Source: Brevibacillus sp. (GTDB taxonomy: Bacteria > Bacillota > Bacilli > Brevibacillales > Brevibacillaceae). Taken from it: a stretch of 8,286 nucleotides of DNA. Under the pieces are notes generated by a model, which made no database searches, had not been told where the DNA came from, and was given only the letters and a program-made list of their open reading frames with translations. Made by a program: the position numbers and the translations under genes. Location: NCBI GenBank assembly GCA_029240815.1, contig JARDZO010000347.1:1-8286 (forward strand). The letters run 5' to 3'. Shown in pieces: positions 1 through 6,740 of the stretch; position 1 is the stretch's first letter, and each line of letters opens with the position of its first letter.

Positions 1-631
<631 letters not shown>

Positions 632-658
632 GACACCCTGGAAAGGGGAGACCAGTAA

Positions 659-1049
659 GTGAGCAAGATGACAGTTGAAGTCGTAACTCCTGAACGGGTT
701 GTCTACAGCGGTCAAGCTGAAATGGTCATCGCCCGCGGTGTAGTAGGGGATCTCGGTATTTTGCCGAATCACATGCCGCTGGTGAGCCCGCTGAAAACAG
801 CGCCAGTTCGGATCAAAACAGAAGGCGAAAATGATGGCTGTAAGCGGCGGCTTCATGGAAGTTCGCGGCGATAAAGTTACCATCCTTGCTGAAACGGCTG
901 AATTGCCGGGAGACATCGACGTTGAGCGTGCGCAGGCTGCTAAAGGCCGTGCAGAAAAACGTTTGAATGAGAAGTATCCTGACCTTGACTTCCAACGTGC
1001 TGAGCGTGCGCTGCAACGTGCGATCGCTCGTCTGGATGTTACGAAGTAA
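659..1049 (+). pseudogene. atpC: F1Fo ATP synthase subunit epsilon, interrupted by a frameshift near 830
   Basis: Epsilon is the small rotor subunit that links gamma to the c-ring and can inhibit ATP hydrolysis. The reading frame opens with GTG at 659, 8 nt after a GGGGAG ribosome binding site at 645-650, and encodes the start of the N-terminal beta-sandwich (TVEVVTPERVVYSG, GDLGILPNHMPLVSPL). After codon GAA at 827-829 this frame degenerates and stops at 872-874. The family sequence continues in another frame from ATG 831 ([20 protein letters not shown], then the C-terminal helices [17 protein letters not shown] and [15 protein letters not shown]) to TAA at 1047-1049. One surplus base, or two missing bases, around the AAAA run at 828-831 explains the break. 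The joined product would be 129-130 residues, close to the usual 130-135. The break lies inside the beta-sandwich, so neither half is a complete domain. It may be a sequencing error or a true mutation. Confidence 0.9.
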
Positions 1050-1063
1050 TGCAATAGGCTGGT

Positions 1064-1095
1064 ATCCCCGCGCCCACGAGGTTGCGGGGATTTTT
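1064..1095 (+). terminator. Rho-independent terminator of the atp operon
   Basis: An 8-bp GC-rich inverted repeat, ATCCCCGC at 1064-1071 and GCGGGGAT at 1084-1091, encloses a 12-nt loop and runs directly into a T tract (1091-1095). It begins 15 nt after the atpC stop codon. It marks the end of the ATP synthase transcription unit and separates it from the gene at 1266. Confidence 0.9.
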
Positions 1096-1144
1096 CGTCT
1101 TTGGTTGTATGAGCTGGGACTGTTTGGGGGCATGATATTTCCAG

Positions 1145-1175
1145 TTGGTAATTGCCTATGGTTTCTGTGTATAAT
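1145..1175 (+). promoter_or_regulatory. Putative sigma-A promoter of the unknown gene at 1266
   Basis: A perfect -10 box TATAAT is at 1170-1175. The best -35 candidate is TTGGTA at 1145-1150, with a rather long 19-bp spacer. TG dinucleotides lie just upstream of the -10 box but not in the exact extended -10 register. Transcription would start near 1182 and leave a leader of about 84 nt. The position, between the atp terminator and a monocistronic gene, fits. The -10 is convincing and the -35 is weak. Confidence 0.55.
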
Positions 1176-1265
1176 AGACCTAATGCCCTGCCGACAAGCG
1201 TAATTGTATGGATGTCATCGGGATGAAACGGCATTGGCTATTGGGGAAAAAGGAGAGTAGTAGTG

Positions 1266-2006
1266 ATGCAAACCATTCGCGATATCCGCCAAAACAACGA
1301 AGGCGTAGTAATTCCCAGCAGCTATGCGGCCAATGGTTGGTCCAGCGTGCTGTCTCATGAAATGAACGTGTTGTTTCAAGCTATGTGCTATGTAGTTACG
1401 AAATTCGAAACCAAAGCAGAAATGGAAAGCGCTCTGAAAGATTTCAACGCTCTGGAAGGCACTTTTACTGCTCCGGTTCAAGATCAATTTAAATCAGAAG
1501 AAGATTTCAATGGCTACGTGAATCTGTTGAATCGTTTTAAGGCATTCATGAGCCGCTCCAACTATGAGTATCCGAACTCTCGTGAAGCTGCGATCGAACT
1601 GTTCACGAAATGGGGCTTGGTTATCGACAAAGGGGATGTATGGGATGTTCCTGTGTACCCGTTCCCGGATGCAGCTGAGCTGTTCCAATTGAGTGACGCT
1701 GAATCTCTGGCTCTGGCTCATGTGAAGCTGGAAGCATTGGTTCACCCGATCTTCAGCCGCCTGATCATGACGTTGCATGAGCAGGATGAGAACACGTTCA
1801 ATCTCTCCAAGGCTGAGTTGAAGAAAATGCTCAATACGAACGACGAAATGCTGACGGAAGTATTGATCAAATTGACGCCGTACATGGAAGAAGCGATTGA
1901 AAACGTCCTGGAGATTCCAGAAGACGAGACCATGACCTTTACCGTTGTGTGGGAACGCGTTTACGAGGACTTCCTTGGTGAACAGTTCTCTAAAAACGTG
2001 CAATAA
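1266..2006 (+). CDS. Uncharacterised cytoplasmic protein, possible C-terminal winged helix
   Basis: I do not recognise this protein. The ribosome binding site AAGGAGA (1250-1256) serves either GTG at 1263 or ATG at 1266; I chose the ATG, giving 246 residues. The protein is acidic and soluble, with no signal peptide, no membrane segment and a single Cys. The N-terminal two thirds look mostly helical with aromatic stretches (FMSRSNYEYPNSREAAIELF at about 94-113). From about residue 177 the pattern FNLSKAELKKMLNTND, a second helix DEMLTEVLIKLTPYM and then a polar strand-like stretch (EDETMTFTVVW) resembles a helix-turn-helix with a wing. That is an inference from pattern only. The gene has its own promoter and terminator, so its position between atp and nuo does not prove a role in respiration. 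Its codon use resembles that of its neighbours, and nothing suggests recent transfer. Confidence 0.85.
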   Translation: MQTIRDIRQNNEGVVIPSSYAANGWSSVLSHEMNVLFQAMCYVVTKFETKAEMESALKDFNALEGTFTAPVQDQFKSEEDFNGYVNLLNRFKAFMSRSNYEYPNSREAAIELFTKWGLVIDKGDVWDVPVYPFPDAAELFQLSDAESLALAHVKLEALVHPIFSRLIMTLHEQDENTFNLSKAELKKMLNTNDEMLTEVLIKLTPYMEEAIENVLEIPEDETMTFTVVWERVYEDFLGEQFSKNVQ

Positions 2007-2016
2007 TGGAATACAA

Positions 2017-2048
2017 GATGATTAGACAAGCCTATTCGTTTAGTCATC
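2017..2048 (+). other. Stem-loop after the unknown gene
   Basis: The arms GATGATTAGAC (2017-2027) and GTTTAGTCATC (2038-2048) can form an 11-bp stem with two G-U pairs and a 10-nt loop. It starts 10 nt after the stop codon at 2006. It has no T tract of its own, so it may be an accessory mRNA 3'-end or stabilising structure upstream of the true terminator at 2061. Confidence 0.5.
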
Positions 2049-2060
2049 AAAGTATGATGG

Positions 2061-2091
2061 AAAAACTTAGGGAAATTACCCTGAGTTTTTT
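2061..2091 (+). terminator. Rho-independent terminator after the unknown gene
   Basis: The arms are AAAAACTTAGGG (2061-2072) and CCCTGAGTTTTT (2079-2090). They pair over 12 positions with one T-G wobble (2068/2083), around a 6-nt loop, and the 3' arm merges into the T tract. The A-rich 5' arm makes the hairpin nearly symmetrical, so it could also work for transcription from the other side. It separates the unknown gene from the nuo operon. Confidence 0.85.
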
Positions 2092-2122
2092 CCTTTATAT
2101 GGCTCATTAGGAAGGCTTTCGT

Positions 2123-2151
2123 TAGACACTTTATAGGCAATTTGCTATAAT
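2123..2151 (+). promoter_or_regulatory. Sigma-A promoter of the nuo operon, extended -10
   Basis: The -35 box TAGACA (2123-2128, five of six matches to TTGACA), a 17-bp spacer and the -10 box TATAAT (2146-2151) form a near-consensus vegetative promoter. The TG at 2143-2144 is in exact extended -10 register (TGCTATAAT). Transcription would start near 2158, just before a run of seven T (2162-2168). The leader to the nuoA start is about 145 nt. This is the only strong promoter seen for the complex I genes in the window. Confidence 0.8.
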
Positions 2152-2157
2152 GATAAA

Positions 2158-2303
2158 GGTATTTTTTTCTAACAGTATCAGATTGCGCCAATAAAAAACC
2201 TACATCCGAATACTGCAGGCAGTACCCTTTGCAGGAGTCTTCACTCCATCAGAGGGCACGAAGCAACGGATTCATACTTTTCACGAAAGCGGAGGGAACG
2301 TGG
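2158..2303 (+). promoter_or_regulatory. 5' leader of the nuo operon with small hairpins
   Basis: No gene is supported in this stretch. It contains a compact hairpin GGAGT (2234-2238), loop CTTC, ACTCC (2243-2247), whose 5' arm buries an AGGAG sequence, and a second small inverted repeat TACTG/CAGTA (2211-2215 and 2220-2224). CTGCA at 2213-2217 can alternatively pair with TGCAG at 2230-2234, which would compete with both. It matches no riboswitch or T-box that I recognise. A regulatory role is only a possibility. Confidence 0.35.
2291..2296 (+). promoter_or_regulatory. Ribosome binding site fixing the nuoA start
   Basis: GGAGGG ends 7 nt before GTG 2304. No comparable site precedes the upstream in-frame TTG at 2229, so the GTG is the likely start and the extra 25 upstream codons are not translated. 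Confidence 0.8.
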
Positions 2304-2675
2304 GTGAATGACATCTATACCAACAATTATGTCATTGTCTCCATCTTTTTGATCCTTGGTGTGTTATTGCCCGTCGCTACTGTCAGTTTCATCGGTCCTC
2401 TGTTACGTCCAAAGAAACCAACGCGGGAGAAGCAAACAACTTATGAAAGCGGTAACATTCCGGTTGGGGACAGTTGGGTACGCTTCAATGTGAAGTATTA
2501 CATCTTTGCCCTCATGTTTGTGATTTTCGATGTAGAAACGCTCTTTCTGTACCCGTGGGCCGTCGCCTACAACAAACTCGGTCTGTTTGCACTAGTGGAG
2601 ATGGTCATCTTTATATCCTTGCTGGTAGTAGGATTGATCTACGCGTGGAGAAAGAAGGTGCTGGAATGGAACTAG
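2304..2675 (+). CDS. nuoA: NADH-quinone oxidoreductase subunit A (complex I)
   Basis: This small membrane subunit of complex I sits at the junction of the membrane and peripheral arms, near the quinone site. With the GTG start it has 123 residues, the usual size for the family. Three membrane segments are visible at about 8-34, 65-88 and 93-115. The conserved YESG motif in the cytoplasmic loop is at 47-50, the acidic FDVE motif in TM2 at 75-78, and a conserved Glu (about 99) in TM3. The loop between TM1 and TM2 is basic at its start (RPKKPTREK). nuoB begins inside the last codons of nuoA with a 10-bp overlap (2666-2675), so translation is probably coupled. nuoA is the first gene of the operon. 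Confidence 0.97.
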   Translation: MNDIYTNNYVIVSIFLILGVLLPVATVSFIGPLLRPKKPTREKQTTYESGNIPVGDSWVRFNVKYYIFALMFVIFDVETLFLYPWAVAYNKLGLFALVEMVIFISLLVVGLIYAWRKKVLEWN

Positions 2676-3184
2676 ACCTGACAAGCATTGCGCCTGAATT
2701 ACAAGAAGAACTGGATCGCAACGTCATGTTTACGACGTTGGAGACAGTGAAGGGTTGGGTACGCAGTAACTCCCTGTGGCCACTGACATTTGGACTCGCC
2801 TGTTGTGCGATCGAGATGATGGGAACGGGTGGGGCTCGCTACGACCTTGACCGTTTTGGAGTGATTTTCCGTGCGTCACCGCGACAATCCGATGTGATGA
2901 TCGTGGCGGGTACGGTAACGAAGAAAATGGCGCCGCTATTGCGCAGATTGTACGATCAAATGCCGGAGCCAAAATGGGTGATTGCCATGGGGTCCTGTGC
3001 AACCGCCGGGGGCCCGTATGTGCGATCCTACAGTGTGGTAAAAGGTGTGGATCAGGTTGTTCCTGTCGATGTGTACATCCCAGGTTGCCCGCCGAATCCA
3101 GCCGCTTTGATCTATGGAATAAACAAATTGCAAGAAAAGATTCGGCATGAAGCGAAGACTGGGAAGCGGGTGACCAGTCAATGA
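2666..3184 (+). CDS. nuoB: NADH-quinone oxidoreductase subunit B (complex I, N2 cluster)
   Basis: NuoB carries the terminal [4Fe-4S] cluster N2, which passes electrons to quinone, and it packs against NuoD and NuoH. The protein has 172 residues from ATG 2666, preceded by AAGGTG at 2655-2660. All four N2 ligands are present: the tandem cysteines C46 and C47 in [11 protein letters not shown]111 in [10 protein letters not shown] and C141 in PGCPPNP. The segment RYDLDRFG with FRASPRQSD is also typical of the family. The C-terminal tail (KTGKRVTSQ) is basic. Its TGA overlaps the nuoC start as ATGA, a 4-bp overlap typical of coupled translation. A much longer frame upstream (from 2474) lies within nuoA and is not the start. 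Confidence 0.98.
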   Translation: MELDLTSIAPELQEELDRNVMFTTLETVKGWVRSNSLWPLTFGLACCAIEMMGTGGARYDLDRFGVIFRASPRQSDVMIVAGTVTKKMAPLLRRLYDQMPEPKWVIAMGSCATAGGPYVRSYSVVKGVDQVVPVDVYIPGCPPNPAALIYGINKLQEKIRHEAKTGKRVTSQ

Positions 3185-4581
3185 GTGACGAGAAACGCAA
3201 GCCGACGCCAGAGGAAAAGGCACAGGCGGCAGCCGAGGCTCGTGCCAAAGCTGAAGCTTTGCGAAAATTAAGAGAACAAGAGGCGGCGGGTGAAACGTCA
3301 GCGCATGCGGATGGGATCGAACCGGTAGAAGCGGCTCCAGCACCAGCGAAGCCCGTCTCTGAAATGACAGCGGAGGAAAAAGCCACCGCTAAGGCCGCTG
3401 CAGCAGCCGAGGCAATGGCAATTGCGAAAGCAAAGGCCGCGAAGGAAGCAAAAGAGGCAGATGCCGCACCAGCGAAGCCCGTCACTGAAATGACCCCAGA
3501 GGAAAAGGCAGCCGCCAAAGCCGCCGCAGCAGCCGAGGCAATCGCAAAAGCCAAAGCAGCGAAGGAAGCCAAAGAGTCAGCAGCAGCACCACCAGCGAAG
3601 CCCGTCACTGAAATGACCCCAGAGGAAAAGGCAGCCGCCAAAGCCGCAGCAGCAGCCGAGGCAATCGCGAAAGCCAAGGCAGCGAAGGAAGCAAAGGAGA
3701 CAGAAGCAGCACCAGCGAAGCCCGTCACTGAAATGACCCCAGAGGAAAAGGCAGCCGCCAAAGCCGCTGCCGCAGCAGAAGCTTTAGCAAAAGCCAAGGC
3801 TGCAAAGGAAGCCAAGGAAGCTGCTGCACAAGGCGCAGAAGCTGGCGACGCAGGTACAGATGCCGATGCCAAGGCCAAAGCCGCAGCGGCAGCAAAAGCA
3901 AAAGCGGCCGCAGCAGCAGCCGCGAAGGCCAAAGCAGCGCGTGAGGCAGGTGCAGATGCTGGTGATGCGGGTGGAGAGGATGCCAAAGCCAAAGCAGCAG
4001 CCGCTGCCAAAGCCAAGGCAGCTGCAGCCGCCGCAGCAAAGGCAAAAGGGGTGCAAGCCACGGATGACGCCGGGGGAGCCGAAGAAATACCGAAAGCTCC
4101 TTCCATAAATCAGCCTTATCTAGATAAATACATTTCCCGATTGACCGAAGCCTTTGGCCCTGAGACTCTGGAAGCCTCCTATATTAACGAGTTGGCAAAA
4201 GAAGTACCTACTTTGGTCATCAAGAATGATCGCTGGCTTGAAGTCGCTCAATTTCTGAAAGAAGACGAGCAACTGGGTTTTGACTACTTGTCCGATCTGC
4301 ATGGAGTAGACTATGAGGACCGTATGGAGGTCTACTACCATTTATATTCCTACAAGAATCGGCAAAGTGTGGCAGTGAAGGTCAAAACGGGCAGAGAGCA
4401 ATCAGCAGTTCCTTCCGTCATGGACATCTGGTATGGAGCTAATTGGAATGAACGAGAGACGTTTGACCTTTTAGGCATTCATTTCCCGGGACATAGGGAT
4501 ATGCGTCGAATTTTGCTACCAGACGACTGGGTAGGCTACCCGTTGCGAAAAGATTATGTGCAATACGACGAGGAGGTTTAA
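3181..4581 (+). CDS. nuoC: NADH-quinone oxidoreductase subunit C with a 300-residue Ala/Lys/Glu-rich repeat extension
   Basis: NuoC is the 30-kDa subunit of the peripheral arm. It lies on the cytoplasmic side next to NuoD and helps to hold the Q module together. The protein has 466 residues, against roughly 150-220 for ordinary NuoC. The conserved domain is at about 306-466 and includes [13 protein letters not shown] (366-378), the 30-kDa-subunit signature beginning [10 protein letters not shown] (424-433), then the [13 protein letters not shown] block and the GYPLRKDY terminus. Residues 1-305 are low-complexity: a degenerate first copy (8-33), four copies of a 40-42 residue unit with the core [12 protein letters not shown] (starting at K57, K99, K140, K180), and two copies of a 23-residue DAKAK unit (229-251, 267-289). 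The extension is predicted to be highly helical and charged, resembling TolA domain II or H1-like proteins in composition. The ATG overlaps nuoB as ATGA. The frame is open throughout, and every repeat keeps it. Confidence 0.96.
   Translation: MSDEKRKPTPEEKAQAAAEARAKAEALRKLREQEAAGETSAHADGIEPVEAAPAPAKPVSEMTAEEKATAKAAAAAEAMAIAKAKAAKEAKEADAAPAKPVTEMTPEEKAAAKAAAAAEAIAKAKAAKEAKESAAAPPAKPVTEMTPEEKAAAKAAAAAEAIAKAKAAKEAKETEAAPAKPVTEMTPEEKAAAKAAAAAEALAKAKAAKEAKEAAAQGAEAGDAGTDADAKAKAAAAAKAKAAAAAAAKAKAAREAGADAGDAGGEDAKAKAAAAAKAKAAAAAAAKAKGVQATDDAGGAEEIPKAPSINQPYLDKYISRLTEAFGPETLEASYINELAKEVPTLVIKNDRWLEVAQFLKEDEQLGFDYLSDLHGVDYEDRMEVYYHLYSYKNRQSVAVKVKTGREQSAVPSVMDIWYGANWNERETFDLLGIHFPGHRDMRRILLPDDWVGYPLRKDYVQYDEEV
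3349..3819 (+). repeat. Class 1 tandem repeat inside nuoC (four units of 120-126 nt)
   Basis: Units begin at 3349, 3475, 3598 and 3718, giving spacings of 126, 123 and 120 nt. All changes in spacing are multiples of three. Units 2, 3 and 4 share a block of about 58 nt that looks identical (3467-3524, 3590-3647, 3710-3767), starting CACCAGCGAAGCCCGTCACT. Unit 1 is clearly diverged. Each encodes a KPV(T/S)EMT(P/A)EEKA head followed by an Ala/Lys helix ending in KAAKEAKE. Confidence 0.93.
3865..4047 (+). repeat. Class 2 direct repeat inside nuoC (3865-3933 and 3979-4047)
   Basis: Two copies of a 69-nt unit lie 114 nt apart. Their 23 encoded residues (DAKAK, then Ala runs broken by KAK) are identical, while 14 of the 23 codons differ synonymously. 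The copies are separated by a Gly/Asp-rich linker ([14 protein letters not shown]), and a similar linker (GDAGTDA) precedes copy 1. Confidence 0.9.
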
Positions 4582-4584
4582 TTC

Positions 4585-5733
4585 ATGAACCAGAACATCC
4601 TCACGACGGGGGTAGAGACCTCTCCTGATACAGGCATTCGCACGGAAGAGATGCTATTAAATGTAGGACCGCAGCATCCTAGTACGCACGGTGTATTTCG
4701 CTTGGTAGTCAAGATCGACGGTGAAACGATCCGCGAAGCAATTCCGGTGATGGGATACCTGCATCGCGGTACAGAGAAGCTGGCGGAAAACTTGACCTAT
4801 ACGCAAATCATTCCGTACACGGACCGGATGGACTACGTGTCGGCGATGACCAACAACTACGTTCTCTGTCATGCGGTAGAGACGATGATGGGCTTGGAAG
4901 TTCCAGAACGTGCACAGTTTCTGCGTCTGATTGCGATGGAACTGAATCGCGTAGCCAGCCACCTGGTCTGGTGGGGAACTTACTTGCTAGACATCGGGGC
5001 GATGGGACCGTTTCTCTATGCATTCCGCGATCGGGAAATGATTCTCGACCTGTTCAATGAGCTGTGCGGGGCACGCATGACCTTTAACTACATGCGGGTA
5101 GGTGGAGTCAAATGGGATGCGCCTCCTGGATGGGTCGACAAGGCCAAAGAATTCGTGCAATACATGAAAAACGAGTTGCCTAGCTACCATCAGCTCGTGA
5201 CCGGAAACGAAATCTTTATCAGCCGGATCAAAGGGATCGGGAAGTTCGATACCAAGACGGCCTTGGACTATTCGCTCTCAGGAGTCATGCTTCGTTCGAC
5301 CGGTGTCAAATGGGATCTTCGTAAAGACGAACCGTATTGCATATACGATCGCTTTGAATTTGACGTTCCTACTGCCACCGAGGGAGATTGCATGGCGCGC
5401 TACCATTTGCGCATGGCAGAAATCGAGCAATCGCTGCGTATCCTTGAGCAGGCGCTCGATCAATTCCCCAGTGAGGGAGAAGTCATTGGAAAAGTACCGC
5501 GGGTCATCCGTCCACCTGCAGGTGAAACCTACGTGCGTATCGAATCCCCACGAGGAGAAATCGGCTGTTACATCGCCAGCCAGGGCAAGGATAAGCCGTG
5601 GAGGCTAAAGTTCAGACGTCCTTCATTTACCAATCTGCAAATCCTGCCCAAGCTGTTGGAGGGGGAAAGTCTCGCCAACATGATCGCCATCCTGGGCAGT
5701 ATCGACATCGTGCTCGGGGAGGTTGACTGTTAA
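4585..5733 (+). CDS. nuoD: NADH-quinone oxidoreductase subunit D (complex I, quinone site)
   Basis: NuoD is the 49-kDa subunit and forms most of the quinone-binding chamber with NuoB. It has 382 residues and starts at ATG 4585, 8 nt after a perfect AGGAGG (4571-4576) that lies in the end of nuoC; the gap to nuoC is 3 nt. The N-terminal GPQHPSTHG motif supplies H31 and H35, and TDRMDY supplies Y84. By alignment with the Thermus Nqo4 sequence, H35 and Y84 correspond to the quinone headgroup ligands His38 and Tyr87, with the same spacing of 49 residues. The family signature LHRGTEK is at 59-65. The ESPRGEIGCYI and FRRPSFTNLQ blocks near the C-terminus and the acidic VLGEVDC end are typical. Its TAA overlaps the nuoH ATG by one base (TAATG). 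Confidence 0.98.
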   Translation: MNQNILTTGVETSPDTGIRTEEMLLNVGPQHPSTHGVFRLVVKIDGETIREAIPVMGYLHRGTEKLAENLTYTQIIPYTDRMDYVSAMTNNYVLCHAVETMMGLEVPERAQFLRLIAMELNRVASHLVWWGTYLLDIGAMGPFLYAFRDREMILDLFNELCGARMTFNYMRVGGVKWDAPPGWVDKAKEFVQYMKNELPSYHQLVTGNEIFISRIKGIGKFDTKTALDYSLSGVMLRSTGVKWDLRKDEPYCIYDRFEFDVPTATEGDCMARYHLRMAEIEQSLRILEQALDQFPSEGEVIGKVPRVIRPPAGETYVRIESPRGEIGCYIASQGKDKPWRLKFRRPSFTNLQILPKLLEGESLANMIAILGSIDIVLGEVDC

Positions 5734-6740
5734 TGAGTACACTCTTGCAGCAAGCACCCTCATGGGGAACCACCTTTTGGTTTATCCTGGCGGCAGTCGC
5801 AATGCTCGTTGTCTTGCTGGGATTTGTGACCTACGCCATTTACTTTGAACGGAAAGTCATCGGTTGGATGCAATTGCGTATCGGCCCGAACCGGGTAGGT
5901 CCATTGGGCCTTTTGCAAACGGTCGCTGACGTTACCAAGCTTTTGCTCAAAGAAGACACACGTCCTCTGAACGCTGACAAAGCTTTGTTTACGTTAGCAC
6001 CGATTTTAGCTTACGCGCCTGCCTTTGCCGTATTGGCTGTGATGCCCTTTACGGAGAGCATTCAGTTTGCGGACCTGGGGATTGGTCTTTTATACTACAT
6101 CGCCTTGTCCGGGATTACGGTCTTGGGTGTGATTACAGCAGGTTGGGCTTCCAACAACAAGTATTCGCTGATCGGGGGTCTCCGCTCCGCTGCGCAGATG
6201 ATCAGCTATGAAGTACCGCTGGTCATGTCCGTAGTGGGTATCGTTCTACTTACGGGCAGCATGAATCTCAGGGAAATCGTCGAGGCACAGCGGGATGTCT
6301 GGAATATCGTTCCGCAGTTTATCGGATTTGTCGTATTTATCGTTGCTGCACAGGCAGAGCTGAACCGTACACCTTTTGACCTGCCAGAAGCAGAGTCCGA
6401 GCTGGTTGCCGGCTACCACGTGGAATACTCCGGTTTCCGTTTTGCCATGTTCATGCTCGCCGAGTACGTGTACATGTTTGGAATGGGGACATTGATTACC
6501 ATTCTATTCCTTGGAGGGTGGTTGCCGATCCATCCGGCCTTGGGCTTTATTCCAGGGATTATCTGGTTCATCCTGAAGTTTTCGCTCTACGTCTTCCTTC
6601 AGTTCTGGATACGCGCTACGATGCCGCGCATGCGTGTCGACCAGCTGATGTCGTTTGCCTGGAAAGTGCTATTGCCCGTGGCACTGTTTAACATCCTGCT
6701 CACAGCCGTAGTTGTCTCTTACCAGAATGGCATGTTCTAA
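5733..6740 (+). CDS. nuoH: NADH-quinone oxidoreductase subunit H (complex I)
   Basis: NuoH is the membrane subunit that docks the peripheral arm and contributes to the quinone tunnel and the first proton path. The protein has 335 residues with about eight membrane segments. Family landmarks are present: FERKVIGWMQLRIGPNRVGP (38-57), the first signature starting GWASNNKYSLIGG (137-149), the second around PFDLPEAESELVAGY (214-228), and the RATMPRMRVDQLM loop (294-306). The acidic cluster EAESE (219-223) is in the coupling loop. A GGGGAGG ribosome binding site is at 5716-5722 inside the end of nuoD. Its direct succession to nuoD shows that nuoE, nuoF and nuoG are absent from the place they hold in 14-subunit operons. 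Confidence 0.98.
   Translation: MSTLLQQAPSWGTTFWFILAAVAMLVVLLGFVTYAIYFERKVIGWMQLRIGPNRVGPLGLLQTVADVTKLLLKEDTRPLNADKALFTLAPILAYAPAFAVLAVMPFTESIQFADLGIGLLYYIALSGITVLGVITAGWASNNKYSLIGGLRSAAQMISYEVPLVMSVVGIVLLTGSMNLREIVEAQRDVWNIVPQFIGFVVFIVAAQAELNRTPFDLPEAESELVAGYHVEYSGFRFAMFMLAEYVYMFGMGTLITILFLGGWLPIHPALGFIPGIIWFILKFSLYVFLQFWIRATMPRMRVDQLMSFAWKVLLPVALFNILLTAVVVSYQNGMF

Noticed and set aside
828..831. Programmed +1 frameshift in atpC
   Set aside because: The site lacks a recognisable slippery sequence with a slow or stop codon, and I know of no programmed frameshifting in epsilon subunits. A simple indel is a better explanation.
813..1133. Open frame on the - strand opposite atpC
   Set aside because: It is a shadow of atpC that crosses the terminator, with no start signal or family features.
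967..1203. Open frame across the end of atpC and the terminator
   Set aside because: It reads through the end of atpC in the wrong frame and across a terminator hairpin, and the product resembles nothing known.
2229..2303. Upstream extension of nuoA from TTG 2229
   Set aside because: There is no ribosome binding site at the right distance from the TTG, the extra residues are not like NuoA, and GGAGGG sits 7 nt before GTG 2304.
2474..2665. Upstream extension of nuoB inside nuoA
   Set aside because: The translated stretch is a frame shadow of nuoA. ATG 2666 starts the conserved protein at normal length.
3349..4047. Repeat array that might be taken for a CRISPR or other non-coding array
   Set aside because: Unit lengths keep the reading frame, there are no unique spacers, and the units encode a regular charged helix inside nuoC.
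2730..4106. Long open frame on the - strand (458 codons) opposite nuoB and nuoC
   Set aside because: It is a by-product of the GCN/AAR-rich repeats of nuoC read backwards, giving an Ala/Ser-rich low-complexity product. It has no start signal of its own and runs opposite a clearly real gene with conserved motifs.
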